Assembly (NCBI GenBank): GCA_964596985.1
Contig: CAZQWG010000001.1
Location: 248,001 to 312,000 of the forward strand
Direction of reading: 5' to 3'
DNA length: 64,000 nucleotides
DNA from: GCA-020345945 sp964596985
Lineage (GTDB): Archaea; Thermoproteota; Bathyarchaeia; RBG-16-48-13; GCA-020345945
The translations under genes and the position numbers were made by a program. Of the stretch, positions 1-8,298 are shown piece after piece (positions within the stretch are counted from its first letter, which is position 1; each line of letters starts with the position of its first letter). The notes under the pieces are model-generated. The model did no database searches. It worked only from the letters and a program-made list of their open reading frames with translations, and was not told where the DNA came from.

Positions 1-2331
1 ACCCGTAAGAGGTTGAGATACCACTCTGCAGCCTTCGTCAGGGTCAACAGCCTCTCAGACGAGGATCGGGACAGGAGAAAGACCAGAGACATCCTCCTCG
101 GACTGCACGAATCGGGAATCAATCTCGGCTTCACCGTATATTTCGACGGCGAATTCTCGATCCTCTTCTCCACGAGCTCAAAGAGCTATATTAAAAACCG
201 CGCCGAAACCGACGCCGCCAAGAAAGTCGCAATACTCGAACACGTCCTCAAATCACAACTCTCAAAATCAGAGATCCAAACAGTCCAAGACGAACAGCAA
301 CTACCTCCCAGACCGAGAGACATACAAGCAGCCCGCATCCTCAACGACACGGCAAAGATAGAGACAGCCCAGACAACCTACTATCAAGGAGCAATCCGGA
401 TAGACGACATCAAAGGCCACAGCAAATCCCCCTCACCACTCTTCGAAGCCCTCCTCAAAATCGACCAACCCACAATCCTACAAGCATTCGCGCAACCAAT
501 CAACAACCCCCTACGAAAGATATTGACCACACAGCATTCCCCTCCCACTCTGCCGAAACCAAGACAACCCCGGGAACAGGAGACCTATGGCTCGGAGAGG
601 TGGACTCCGAGTTCGAGCCGGTTCTACAAGACCTCAGCCCTAATATTACTCAAATCCGACGACAAGAAAACCCTGAATATTGCTCTGGAATCCCTATCGG
701 CCGTAGCGAGAACAGCCCTATCCCAAGAAGACAAGACCGTCAAGATAACACGGATCAGGGGACTCAGCCTACTCAAAGCGATAAACTCGACCAGAACATC
801 CACACCCCAAGGCCCCTACCAGACCCTGACCTCCGAAGAGGCAACCACCCCGATCCAATTCCCCAGCACAGAGCTACCGGGAATCGGAAAAACAGCACAC
901 CCCAAACTCGCACCACCCGAGAAAATCGAAGAGACCGAGGCGCTAGAGCTCGGCGAGATACTGAGAAACGGAACACCAACCGGGCGACCAGCAGTCATCC
1001 CGGTCAGAAACCTATCCAGACACACCCTCATCCTAGGATCGACGAGAAGCGGAAAGTCAAACCTCGCCAAGAACCTGCTGAAACAAGTACTCGAGAAGAC
1101 CGCCCTCAACTTCCTCGCCTTCGACCCCCACCAAGAATACACCACCCTACAACAGGCAGCAGAAAGACCAGTAAGAACCCTAGACCCGGTACGCGACCAG
1201 CTACAGATCAACCTACTCCAGATACCCACGGAAGTGGACAAGGCTAACTCCGCCGAGTTCTCCTGGTTCCTAGAGAACACCATAGCCACAGTAAAGATCA
1301 TCTTCGGCGGCGACTGGGGACCCGTAATCGACGGACTCGCCCACAAAAGCCTCTACAAACTCTACACCAAGAACCCCAGCCCGACAATATCCGACTGGAT
1401 AGAAGAAGCCAAAACCGCAGCCGAGGAGGGAGACCAGCGAACCAGAGCCGCACTCGACTCACTACTAGCAAGACTCACAAAGATGACCACCGGAATCTAC
1501 GGAACCCTCTTCAACCAACCCAAAACCACACTAAACATACAAGAACTAACCTCCACTCCCACGGTACTCAACCTATCCAACCTCGACGAAGACGCCCAGA
1601 AACTCCTCACCACAGTCCTACTCAAACTCATACTAGACCACAGAAAGAAACACGGCCCAGCAGAGAAGGTACACCTCACCGTCCTAGAGGAAGCACACAA
1701 CTTCGCACCCCGAATCTACAAAGCCACCTCCTCAGCCGACGAGATGAACAGCGCACCAGCCCAGAAATTCCTCTCAGAACTCGCCAAATTCAACCAAGCA
1801 ATGATACTCATAGACCAGAGACCAAGCCGCATAACCCAAGACGCCATAGCCAACTGCAACACCATAATCACCTTCCACCTCCAACAACAAGACGACAAGA
1901 ACGCCGTCGTCGCAGCCCTAGGATACAACCCCTACGACCCCGAAGGCAGACAACTCAGCTCCTACCTCTCCACCCTCCCCACCGGAGAAGCCATCGCGAA
2001 AACCCCGAACACACCCTACCCCTACGAAATCCGAACAACACCCTACCAGAACAAGAACCACCCAGCAGAAGACCAAACAAATCAACCTGAACAACATGAA
2101 TCCAGCCCCCAGACACTGCGACCCGCGAAAAAGGAGATAGAGACACTCCAGATCTTCCAAGACAGACCAGCCGTCAACAGACTGGAAGTCACCGACCAAG
2201 ACAGCCTCGACCAGCTACTCATCGGAGGACTAGCCCGCCCCGTACTCGACGGCGAAGGCGTCAAGATAACACACCTAGGACGGCAGTTCCTCCGAAACCC
2301 CACAAGCCAGGAAGAGGACAAAGGTGACTGA
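1..2331 (+). CDS. HerA/DUF87-like ATPase, 5' partial
   Basis: P-loop ATPase of the HerA/FtsK superfamily, which pump or process DNA as ring-shaped hexamers. The Walker A motif GSTRSGKS lies near residue 340 (counting from the TTG at 13) and is followed by FDPHQEY. A Walker B-like LTVLEEAHNFAP lies near residue 555. The last 70 residues look like a small winged-helix or DNA-contact domain. The frame is open to the window edge, so the true start may lie upstream of the TTG at 13. Codons are strongly C-ending, unlike the genes after 8 kb. The stop overlaps the GTG start of the next gene, so the two are co-translated. HerA usually partners the NurA nuclease; no NurA is visible here. Confidence 0.85.
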   Translation, partial: TRKRLRYHSAAFVRVNSLSDEDRDRRKTRDILLGLHESGINLGFTVYFDGEFSILFSTSSKSYIKNRAETDAAKKVAILEHVLKSQLSKSEIQTVQDEQQLPPRPRDIQAARILNDTAKIETAQTTYYQGAIRIDDIKGHSKSPSPLFEALLKIDQPTILQAFAQPINNPLRKILTTQHSPPTLPKPRQPREQETYGSERWTPSSSRFYKTSALILLKSDDKKTLNIALESLSAVARTALSQEDKTVKITRIRGLSLLKAINSTRTSTPQGPYQTLTSEEATTPIQFPSTELPGIGKTAHPKLAPPEKIEETEALELGEILRNGTPTGRPAVIPVRNLSRHTLILGSTRSGKSNLAKNLLKQVLEKTALNFLAFDPHQEYTTLQQAAERPVRTLDPVRDQLQINLLQIPTEVDKANSAEFSWFLENTIATVKIIFGGDWGPVIDGLAHKSLYKLYTKNPSPTISDWIEEAKTAAEEGDQRTRAALDSLLARLTKMTTGIYGTLFNQPKTTLNIQELTSTPTVLNLSNLDEDAQKLLTTVLLKLILDHRKKHGPAEKVHLTVLEEAHNFAPRIYKATSSADEMNSAPAQKFLSELAKFNQAMILIDQRPSRITQDAIANCNTIITFHLQQQDDKNAVVAALGYNPYDPEGRQLSSYLSTLPTGEAIAKTPNTPYPYEIRTTPYQNKNHPAEDQTNQPEQHESSPQTLRPAKKEIETLQIFQDRPAVNRLEVTDQDSLDQLLIGGLARPVLDGEGVKITHLGRQFLRNPTSQEEDKGD

Positions 2332-3823
2332 ACCCTACCTCCTCCAAGCAGAGAAGACCACCCCACTCTGCAAACTCGGAATCCTCACAGAAGGCGAAAC
2401 GGAACAGCGCGGAGAGATCGTCGGCCTATCCGAGGCAGACCTACTCAGCGGCGTAACAATAATCGGAGACGAAGCACCCTACACCCTCCTCCAAATAATA
2501 TCCCAAATCCACGACAACGGCTACAACATCACCGTCCTCGACTACAACCAAACCTACAGAAACATCCTCAAGGCAGACCCCGACGCGAGAATACTCAGGG
2601 CCGGAGCAGACTTCACCCTCAACCCCCTCCAAACCCAAGGACTCAACACAAGCGAATACACCGAACTCCTACTCCTCGCAATAACCCAAGCCTACCAGAT
2701 CAACCCCTGGACCCAAGACAACATCAGACAACTCCTCACAGACGCCTACCAGCGCGCCGAAGGACGCACCCTTACCGTACCAGAACTCGAAGGCACCATC
2801 CAACAATACAAAGAATCCCTCACAACAAACAAAGACCACAGGACACGAGCCACACTCCAAACCATCGAGAAAACCCTACAACACCTCTTCCAAGGAAAAA
2901 CCAGCAACGCCTTCGAAGCCCAAGGCGCCACACCCAGCCAACTCCACAAAAACCTCACAATCATAGAACTCGGCGCCTACGAGAGCTACAGCTTCCGAAC
3001 CCTCCTCCAAGCCATTATAATAATGCAATATACAGCCCACCTCAAGACGCTGAAAGCCACGCGGGAACCAACCATCATCGTAGTAGACTCCGCCGAGAAC
3101 CTCTTCCCCAACCGGTACAAAGCCCCACAAACCCTCAGACAACCCCTCCTCCTCTACAAGCTACGAGAAACCCTCACAGAACACCCCAACCAAGCAATCT
3201 ACTTCACCACCCAACACCCCGCAGAACTCGACTTCTACACCCTCCACCTCACAAAAACCGTCATCACACACCAACTCCAAACAATGCAAGACATCAGCCA
3301 AACCCAAAGAAACCTCCCACCCACAACACCAAACCTCTGGCACCTAAAAACCAGCCAAGCCATACTCAAAACCTGGACAAACCAAACCCAACTCCTCGCA
3401 ATCCAAAGACCCAGCTGGCTCTTCCAACAAAAACCCACAGACCAAGAACTCACCCAACGACTCACCACCGAAGAAACACCAACACCACACCCCACCCACA
3501 CCATAAAAGAGCAGACACAGCTCGAACGAGACTTCCACGAAGAAGCATGGGCAGCCTGCCAGATGCTCGAAGCCCTAAAAACCTACGACGGAATAACCCG
3601 AGCAGGACTCGTCCAAACCTTCAGCACCCTACCCAGTAAGAAGGCTTGGCAGATCGAAGCCAAACTCGAACGCCAAGGATACATCCGCCCCATCACAGAC
3701 AACGGACCCCACGGTACCCAAAGAACCATCCTCAGACTCAACCTCACCGGACTCCGAGCTACCAAAGAACACCAATCAAAACACCCCAACCCCGACAACC
3801 AACCACAACAAAATACACAGTAG
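2324..3823 (+). CDS. Degenerate HerA-like paralogue
   Basis: A 499-residue protein translationally coupled to the HerA-like gene (GTG start overlaps its stop by 8 bases). It keeps the layout of a HerA/VirB4-like ATPase: a strand-turn at residues 40-55, then VLDYNQTYRNILK where HerA has FDPHQEY, then a Walker B-like TIIVVDSAENLF near residue 245. The position of the P-loop reads IIGDEAPYTLL, with no GxGK[ST], and the catalytic DE of Walker B is DS. It is therefore probably a non-hydrolysing partner of the upstream ATPase. The C-terminal 120 residues, after about residue 380, look like a winged helix (GLVQTFSTLPSKKAWQIEAKL). Function is inferred only from fold and position. Confidence 0.65.
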   Translation: MTEPYLLQAEKTTPLCKLGILTEGETEQRGEIVGLSEADLLSGVTIIGDEAPYTLLQIISQIHDNGYNITVLDYNQTYRNILKADPDARILRAGADFTLNPLQTQGLNTSEYTELLLLAITQAYQINPWTQDNIRQLLTDAYQRAEGRTLTVPELEGTIQQYKESLTTNKDHRTRATLQTIEKTLQHLFQGKTSNAFEAQGATPSQLHKNLTIIELGAYESYSFRTLLQAIIIMQYTAHLKTLKATREPTIIVVDSAENLFPNRYKAPQTLRQPLLLYKLRETLTEHPNQAIYFTTQHPAELDFYTLHLTKTVITHQLQTMQDISQTQRNLPPTTPNLWHLKTSQAILKTWTNQTQLLAIQRPSWLFQQKPTDQELTQRLTTEETPTPHPTHTIKEQTQLERDFHEEAWAACQMLEALKTYDGITRAGLVQTFSTLPSKKAWQIEAKLERQGYIRPITDNGPHGTQRTILRLNLTGLRATKEHQSKHPNPDNQPQQNTQ

Positions 3824-3964
3824 CTGACACCATCAAAGCACGCGTAGAAGAGAGCTCATGCCAGTGTAGTATAATCTACCTTTTTCCATCATTCTTTGCG
3901 ATCTCGCCCGTACCTTATAACCGCGTTACCTTCCTATCCTATGATCACCAAGGTACTGTTCACA

Positions 3965-4354
3965 TTACAGTCTGGGACCCCACAGGAGCGTTACTGTCAG
4001 TATTCCCAACACTATTAGAGTCATCGACACATACTTCCAATCTCTTATCGTAAAGAAGTACATCGCAGACATGACCACCCTCAAATACTGGGTCAACATG
4101 AGAAATAACACCCCTGCAGCCATAAACGCATATGACGGATTACTCCCTGAGAATAAAATTTCCAACGTGACCTTCAAGGCATCGAAGAAGTCATCGCCTT
4201 TGAGAACCCAACCACTACGCAGGTTCAGTGTCAGTTCCTGAGCTTGAATCAGCCATAGACCCGTCCCGATCGATATGAGAATTATTGAGGTTAAGACCCC
4301 AAAGATCAAGAGATGGCTGATCAGAGTCTCTAAGTTGCGTATACTCTCTACCAT
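3965..4354 (-). CDS. DUF1634 membrane protein
   Basis: A 129-residue protein with three hydrophobic segments (about residues 13-35, 72-92 and 105-125). It resembles the DUF1634 family, which is commonly encoded next to TauE/SafE permeases. It overlaps the upstream TSUP gene by 7 bases, so it is the second gene of a two-gene operon and probably an accessory subunit of that transporter. Substrate unknown. Confidence 0.75.
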   Translation of the reverse strand: MVESIRNLETLISHLLIFGVLTSIILISIGTGLWLIQAQELTLNLRSGWVLKGDDFFDALKVTLEILFSGSNPSYAFMAAGVLFLMLTQYLRVVMSAMYFFTIRDWKYVSMTLIVLGILTVTLLWGPRL

Positions 4355-5181
4355 GAGGCCACCACCCCATTATACAACATCTGAATAATGAGATACAGTA
4401 TCACAAGCAAGAAGAGATACCTGATCGTCACATTCCTGAACTTATTCAGAATCCTAGCGGCTAAGAGCGCACCAAACGCGGTACCTATAGCCATAGGCGC
4501 CACCAGATTCACGTACAGTAGACCCGTAACCAGATATACACTGGCTCCAGCAAACGCCGTCATCCCTATAATGAAATTGCTTGTCGTACTGGATACCTTA
4601 GACGGCAACTTCAAAATAACCTCTTGAACAGAGACCTTGAAGGCCCCTGCACCAATACCCAACATACCAGCCGCCAACCCCGCGATAAACATACCCAGAC
4701 CGCCCAGAATAGCGTTAGTCACCCGGTATTCCACCCGTCTACCCAGAGCCTCATCATAGTAGGCTCCCCTAAGGTCAAGCCAAGAGGAGAGCGAATCCTG
4801 TCCATGCGGCGGAGGAAGATCATCCCCCAGATGCCCCCTCAAACCTAATAGCGAGGTTACCAGAAACCCTGCAAAGAAGAAGTAAAGGAGCTTAGCCGCA
4901 ACAAAACTCGTTATCAACGCACCCACTACAGCCCCGACAACAGTATACATCTCAAGATACATCGCGACCCTTATGTTCGTCAACTCCTTCTCCACATAGG
5001 AAGCCGCAGAACCACTGGAGGTAGCAATAACCGTAACCATACCCGCAGCTATAGCATACTTGATGGGCACCCCCAACAGCGTAAGCAAAGGCACCATGAT
5101 ACTCGCCCCACCCAGACCAGTCAAGGCCCCCAGAAACCCAGCGGCAAACGACAGCACCGTAACAATAACTATGTCTACCAT
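4348..5181 (-). CDS. TauE/SafE (TSUP) family permease
   Basis: A 277-residue polytopic membrane protein of the sulfite exporter TauE/SafE family. The N-terminal repeat GFLGALTGLGGASIMVPLL (residues 16-34) and a second one, GMLGIGAGAFKVS (near residue 175), are the two family half-motifs. About eight membrane segments are visible, with a hydrophilic loop at 120-145. TSUP proteins move small anions, mostly sulfur-containing ones such as sulfite or sulfoacetate; the substrate here cannot be read. It forms an operon with the DUF1634 gene and is divergent from the RecA-like gene across a palindrome-rich spacer. Confidence 0.85.
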   Translation of the reverse strand: MVDIVIVTVLSFAAGFLGALTGLGGASIMVPLLTLLGVPIKYAIAAGMVTVIATSSGSAASYVEKELTNIRVAMYLEMYTVVGAVVGALITSFVAAKLLYFFFAGFLVTSLLGLRGHLGDDLPPPHGQDSLSSWLDLRGAYYDEALGRRVEYRVTNAILGGLGMFIAGLAAGMLGIGAGAFKVSVQEVILKLPSKVSSTTSNFIIGMTAFAGASVYLVTGLLYVNLVAPMAIGTAFGALLAARILNKFRNVTIRYLFLLVILYLIIQMLYNGVVASW

Positions 5182-5315
5182 CTATAGCGCTCCTACGCCG
5201 TAATACATCCAGTAAGATAAAAATGAGTACTCACAACTCGACTACCCCCATCGAGATAAAAGATTCATTTCCTCACCATACCCAGGACCCACCCCAGCCC
5301 CCACGAGATGCCTGA

Positions 5316-5382
5316 TTCCCGGGAATTCCAGACTTATTTCCATGGTATAGCACTTATCTCGGGAATTCCCGGGAAAATTCCC
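5316..5382. promoter_or_regulatory. Cluster of GGGAA/TTCCC palindromes
   Basis: Overlapping inverted repeats lie in the divergent spacer: TTCCCGGGAA at 5316-5325 running into GGAATTCC, then GGGAATTCCC at 5361-5370, TTCCCGGGAA at 5366-5375 and GGGAAAATTCCC at 5371-5382. The second cluster ends about 20 bases before a TATA-like box. This geometry suggests a repressor binding cooperatively at two sites. It could control the RecA-like gene, the TSUP gene, or both. Confidence 0.55.
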
Positions 5383-5400
5383 GACTTCTCCCGACTTCCC

Positions 5401-5407
5401 TTATAAA
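5401..5407 (+). promoter_or_regulatory. TATA-like box
   Basis: TTATAAA stands just after the palindrome cluster and about 55 bases before the open frame of the RecA-like gene. Transcription would begin near 5427-5432. It is the clearest archaeal TATA box in this spacer. Confidence 0.5.
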
Positions 5408-5456
5408 GAAGTCAGGAAAAGTCTGGAGACACCCTCAACTAACTCCATCCTACTAA

Positions 5457-6575
5457 TTCTATACTGAGAGCCCCAGCAGCCAACAACTAGAAGAGGGGAC
5501 AAAAACGGAGAACCACACAACCCCAACCACCGAAAAACCACCCCACCAAGAACCACTCCAAACCATCAGCACCGGCATACCCCAACTCGACCAACTCCTA
5601 CAAGGAGGACTACCCACCGGCACCATGAACCAGATATTCGGAACACGAATGGTCGGCAAATCCATCCTCAGCTTCCAACTCGCCTTCAACTACCTAAAAC
5701 AAGAACAACGAAGCATCTTATACCTCGACACAGAACTCGGATTCAACAGATCCATCCAACCCTACTGGTACGCCGTCTTCGCCAAACAAACCGGACAGCA
5801 ACCACCAACCCACAACATCCAAGCCAAACAACACGCACTCAAAAAACGGAACAAGAAAGCCCAGGAAAACGAGGTCCGCACTGCACTCCAAGCAGGACTC
5901 ACAGAAACCAACATCAAATACACCAAACAGCAGCTCGACGCCGCAACCCAAGTCTTCCTCCCCCACATCGAACTCCATGCCCCCGACGAGAAAAAGCCCA
6001 CAATCTACATTCTGGAACAGACACCAGTCCAGGATATACTAGCCACACACGGAATCCAAGCCACCATCCAAATCAGCGAAGGCGGACGCGTCGAAACCAG
6101 AGCCCAACCCGGAACACAACTCGACATACGACAAACACCCATCGGACAATTCATCGAAGAACACAACATCGGACTCATCATCTACGACTCAATCAGCGCA
6201 CCCATGAAAGCCACCTTCGTCGGACTACAAGACCTACCCGGAAGATCAGCAAGCCAAAACCTCTGGTTCGGACAAGCGCAGAAAGCCGCGAACATCTACA
6301 ACCTTACAGTCATCGCCACCAGCCACGAAACCATCGACCCCATCACCCAACAACGAAAATACTACGGCGGCGGACCCGTCGGATTCGACTTCAAATACAC
6401 ATACCACCTACGACGACACTACCACACCACCAAAACCAAGGTCAAACAGGCACTCAACCCCTCCGCCTCCTCCGAGGCCACACATATCCTCTGGTTACAG
6501 CGACACCCCAACACACCACCCTACGGCGCTGCACTACTACTCAAACTCGACAAACAAGGATTCCACACACCATGA
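5457..6575 (+). CDS. RecA/RadB-like ATPase, start codon unclear
   Basis: A RecA-fold ATPase of the RadA/RadB/KaiC group. The frame is open from 5457, and the typical N-terminal signature ISTGIPQLDQLLQGGL is read at 5565-5612, upstream of the first ATG (5625). Translation must therefore begin before that ATG. There is no ATG, GTG or TTG in any frame between the TATA box at 5401 and 5625. Walker A is GTRMVGKS (5640-5663) and Walker B is IGLIIYDSIS. A 60-residue charged insertion separates them. The protein lacks the helix-hairpin-helix domain of RadA, which favours RadB-like. Codons are as C-rich as in the HerA pair, so the genes probably share a history. Confidence 0.75.
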   Translation, partial: FYTESPSSQQLEEGTKTENHTTPTTEKPPHQEPLQTISTGIPQLDQLLQGGLPTGTMNQIFGTRMVGKSILSFQLAFNYLKQEQRSILYLDTELGFNRSIQPYWYAVFAKQTGQQPPTHNIQAKQHALKKRNKKAQENEVRTALQAGLTETNIKYTKQQLDAATQVFLPHIELHAPDEKKPTIYILEQTPVQDILATHGIQATIQISEGGRVETRAQPGTQLDIRQTPIGQFIEEHNIGLIIYDSISAPMKATFVGLQDLPGRSASQNLWFGQAQKAANIYNLTVIATSHETIDPITQQRKYYGGGPVGFDFKYTYHLRRHYHTTKTKVKQALNPSASSEATHILWLQRHPNTPPYGAALLLKLDKQGFHTP

Positions 6576-6904
6576 CACTCCCCTGTCTCCGCAGCGGGAA
6601 GCCCCCGACCGTGGAGTCGACTGCTTCCTCGTTTCTCTTCTCCGGCTCCACGGCGGGAAAGGCCGGGAAGCCCAGCCCAAAGACACGCGAAGAACAACCA
6701 AGCCACCCCTCTCACCTCCGCCCACCCCCAGTCACAACGACGGGGACGACAAAGGAGGTGAGAAACACGAAACCACAACAAACAAACGGCGAGAAAAATC
6801 ACGCCAAACAAACCTGGGCGAAAAAACGGGCACACCACAAAGCCCGCCAAACCCACCACAAAACCCCCAACAACGACACGACGAGGAGGACAGAACAACA
6901 ATGA
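6572..6904 (+). CDS. Hypothetical basic, low-complexity protein
   Basis: A 110-residue reading frame whose ATG overlaps the stop of the RecA-like gene and whose stop overlaps the next ATG, which is the spacing of a real operon member. The product is rich in Lys, Thr, Pro and His and has no recognisable fold. The GC-rich first 130 bases could instead be structured RNA. I see no homologous family. Confidence 0.35.
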   Translation: MTLPCLRSGKPPTVESTASSFLFSGSTAGKAGKPSPKTREEQPSHPSHLRPPPVTTTGTTKEVRNTKPQQTNGEKNHAKQTWAKKRAHHKARQTHHKTPNNDTTRRTEQQ

Positions 6905-8076
6905 CCCCAAAACAACGCCAGCAACAAGGGGGAAACTGGAAACAAAGCACAAAAAAGAAGACCCAAGCCCACGCAGAAGCCGAGTTTCCAGAAAAAAGAG
7001 AGGAAGAAAACTATGTAGTACTACCTATTTGGAAAGTCAAACCAAGTACATGGGACAAAGGAAGAAATGTACGGATACCAACGAAACTCAGCGAAGACCT
7101 AGCGGAAGAAACGGGAATACACATCGGAGACGGAGCACTATCCATCAGCACCAAGAAGACAGGATACCACTGCTATTGGCACCGTGTAAGCAGTAGCCTT
7201 AGAGATGACTTCGTTTACATGAAGTGCCATGTACTACCGCTAATCCAGAGACTCTACAATGTACCTACTAGAATAAAGATCCAGCCAGAAAGCGAGTTCT
7301 CCTATGTCTATGAATCCAGAGCCATCGCTCAGTTCAAGTCCAAGGTCCTAGGGTTACCCGTAGGAAGAAAGAAGAACATAACGATACCAATGGTTTTCAC
7401 AAAGAACTCAAAGCTAACCAGAGCATGCCTGAAAGGAATCGCCGACACCGACGGAACTATAGTCTTCAACAAATCTGGAGGAATACATCGTAACCCTCAC
7501 GTTGCGATCAAGAACTCAAGCAAACCACTGATCCTCCAAATGGCAAAACTCATCAAAAGAGAACTAGACGTCAATACATCGCTAACACTAGACAAACTCT
7601 ACCAAGACAGCGCAATCATGGAACGAAAAACCCCAATGAACTGGCTACGCGTTTACGGCAAGAGAGAACTACACATCTGGATGGAAAAAATCGGATTCGC
7701 CAACCCTTCAAAGATATCAAGGCTAATGGTATGGAAACAATACGGAGTTCTACCACCATACACAACATTCCCACAAAGAGTAGCAATGATCGCAAGAAAA
7801 CTAGACCCATACGATTACTACCGGAAAGGAGACAAAGCATTCCCAAAGCCAATCAAAATCTCACAAGAAACACTGCTCAGCGTACTAGAAGAAATGCAAC
7901 GCCAATATGGAGTACCACAAAATCTTCCCTCCTCTCTTTCTTTGTTGATAATAGGATTGATCCTACTGCTAAGTGAAGAAATAACGAAGTGGTCCCGAGG
8001 GGGAGACTCCCACTCCACGACACTTACTTCGAGGAGGTTTGAACTCCCAACAATCCGGTGTCCGCTGTCAGCCTGA
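6901..8076 (+). CDS. LAGLIDADG homing endonuclease
   Basis: A two-motif LAGLIDADG endonuclease: LAEETGIHIGDGALSI (about residues 68-83) and ACLKGIADTDGTIVF (about 175-190), each ending in the catalytic acidic residue. These enzymes cut a long target and copy their own gene or intron into it. The first 30 residues (to about 6990) keep the C-rich codons of the upstream genes, while the endonuclease part is AT-richer, so the gene looks inserted. The last 29 codons run antisense to the tRNA-Tyr (7990-8179), so the functional end may be earlier. Host intron or intein not seen; an intron of the neighbouring tRNA is a candidate target. Confidence 0.8.
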   Translation: MTPKQRQQQGGNWKQSTKKKTQAHAEAEFPEKREEENYVVLPIWKVKPSTWDKGRNVRIPTKLSEDLAEETGIHIGDGALSISTKKTGYHCYWHRVSSSLRDDFVYMKCHVLPLIQRLYNVPTRIKIQPESEFSYVYESRAIAQFKSKVLGLPVGRKKNITIPMVFTKNSKLTRACLKGIADTDGTIVFNKSGGIHRNPHVAIKNSSKPLILQMAKLIKRELDVNTSLTLDKLYQDSAIMERKTPMNWLRVYGKRELHIWMEKIGFANPSKISRLMVWKQYGVLPPYTTFPQRVAMIARKLDPYDYYRKGDKAFPKPIKISQETLLSVLEEMQRQYGVPQNLPSSLSLLIIGLILLLSEEITKWSRGGDSHSTTLTSRRFELPTIRCPLSA

Positions 8077-8179
8077 TAGGCTGAATGGCCGCTACCGAAC
8101 AGATGGTAGGGGTCTACAGCCGGAAGCTATTACCTCACAAACGAATCGTTTGCGATCTACCAGGTTGAGCTACCTCGGG
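7990..8179 (-). tRNA. tRNA-Tyr(GTA) with three introns
   Basis: After removal of three introns a complete cloverleaf forms: acceptor CCCGAGG/CCTCGGG, TA, D-stem GCTC/GAGC with loop AACCTGGTA, anticodon stem TCCGG/CCGGA with loop CTGTAGA (anticodon GTA), variable loop TTGTT, T-stem GGGAG/CTCCC with loop TTCAAAC, discriminator A and an encoded CCA (7990-7992). Exons are about 8179-8156, 8127-8114, 8059-8033 and 8001-7990. Introns are 8155-8128 (28 nt, in the D-stem), 8113-8060 (54 nt, canonical 37/38 site) and 8032-8002 (31 nt, in the 3' strand of the T-stem, with CTCC at both ends so the exact cut is ambiguous). Mature length is 77 nt including CCA. Confidence 0.88.
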
Positions 8180-8298
8180 TACCGAAACGTTTTGCGGGAC
8201 CAGTTTCAATTGGATTCCGATGTTGCTCATAAGAGTTTTCTCGAATCCTATTATTGGCAGGTTACCACGCATTCGTTTGTTGTTGGTTTCGGATGCGG

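Noticed and set aside
600..1346. Long overlapping ORFs on both strands inside the HerA-like gene
   Set aside because: They are shadows caused by strong C-ending codon bias; no motifs, and the HerA frame is clear.
3646..4053. 135-codon ORF running past the second HerA-like gene
   Set aside because: Out of frame with it and without motifs.
5625..6575. ATG 5625 as start of the RecA-like gene
   Set aside because: It would remove the conserved N-terminal ISTGIPQLD block, which is readable upstream in the same frame.
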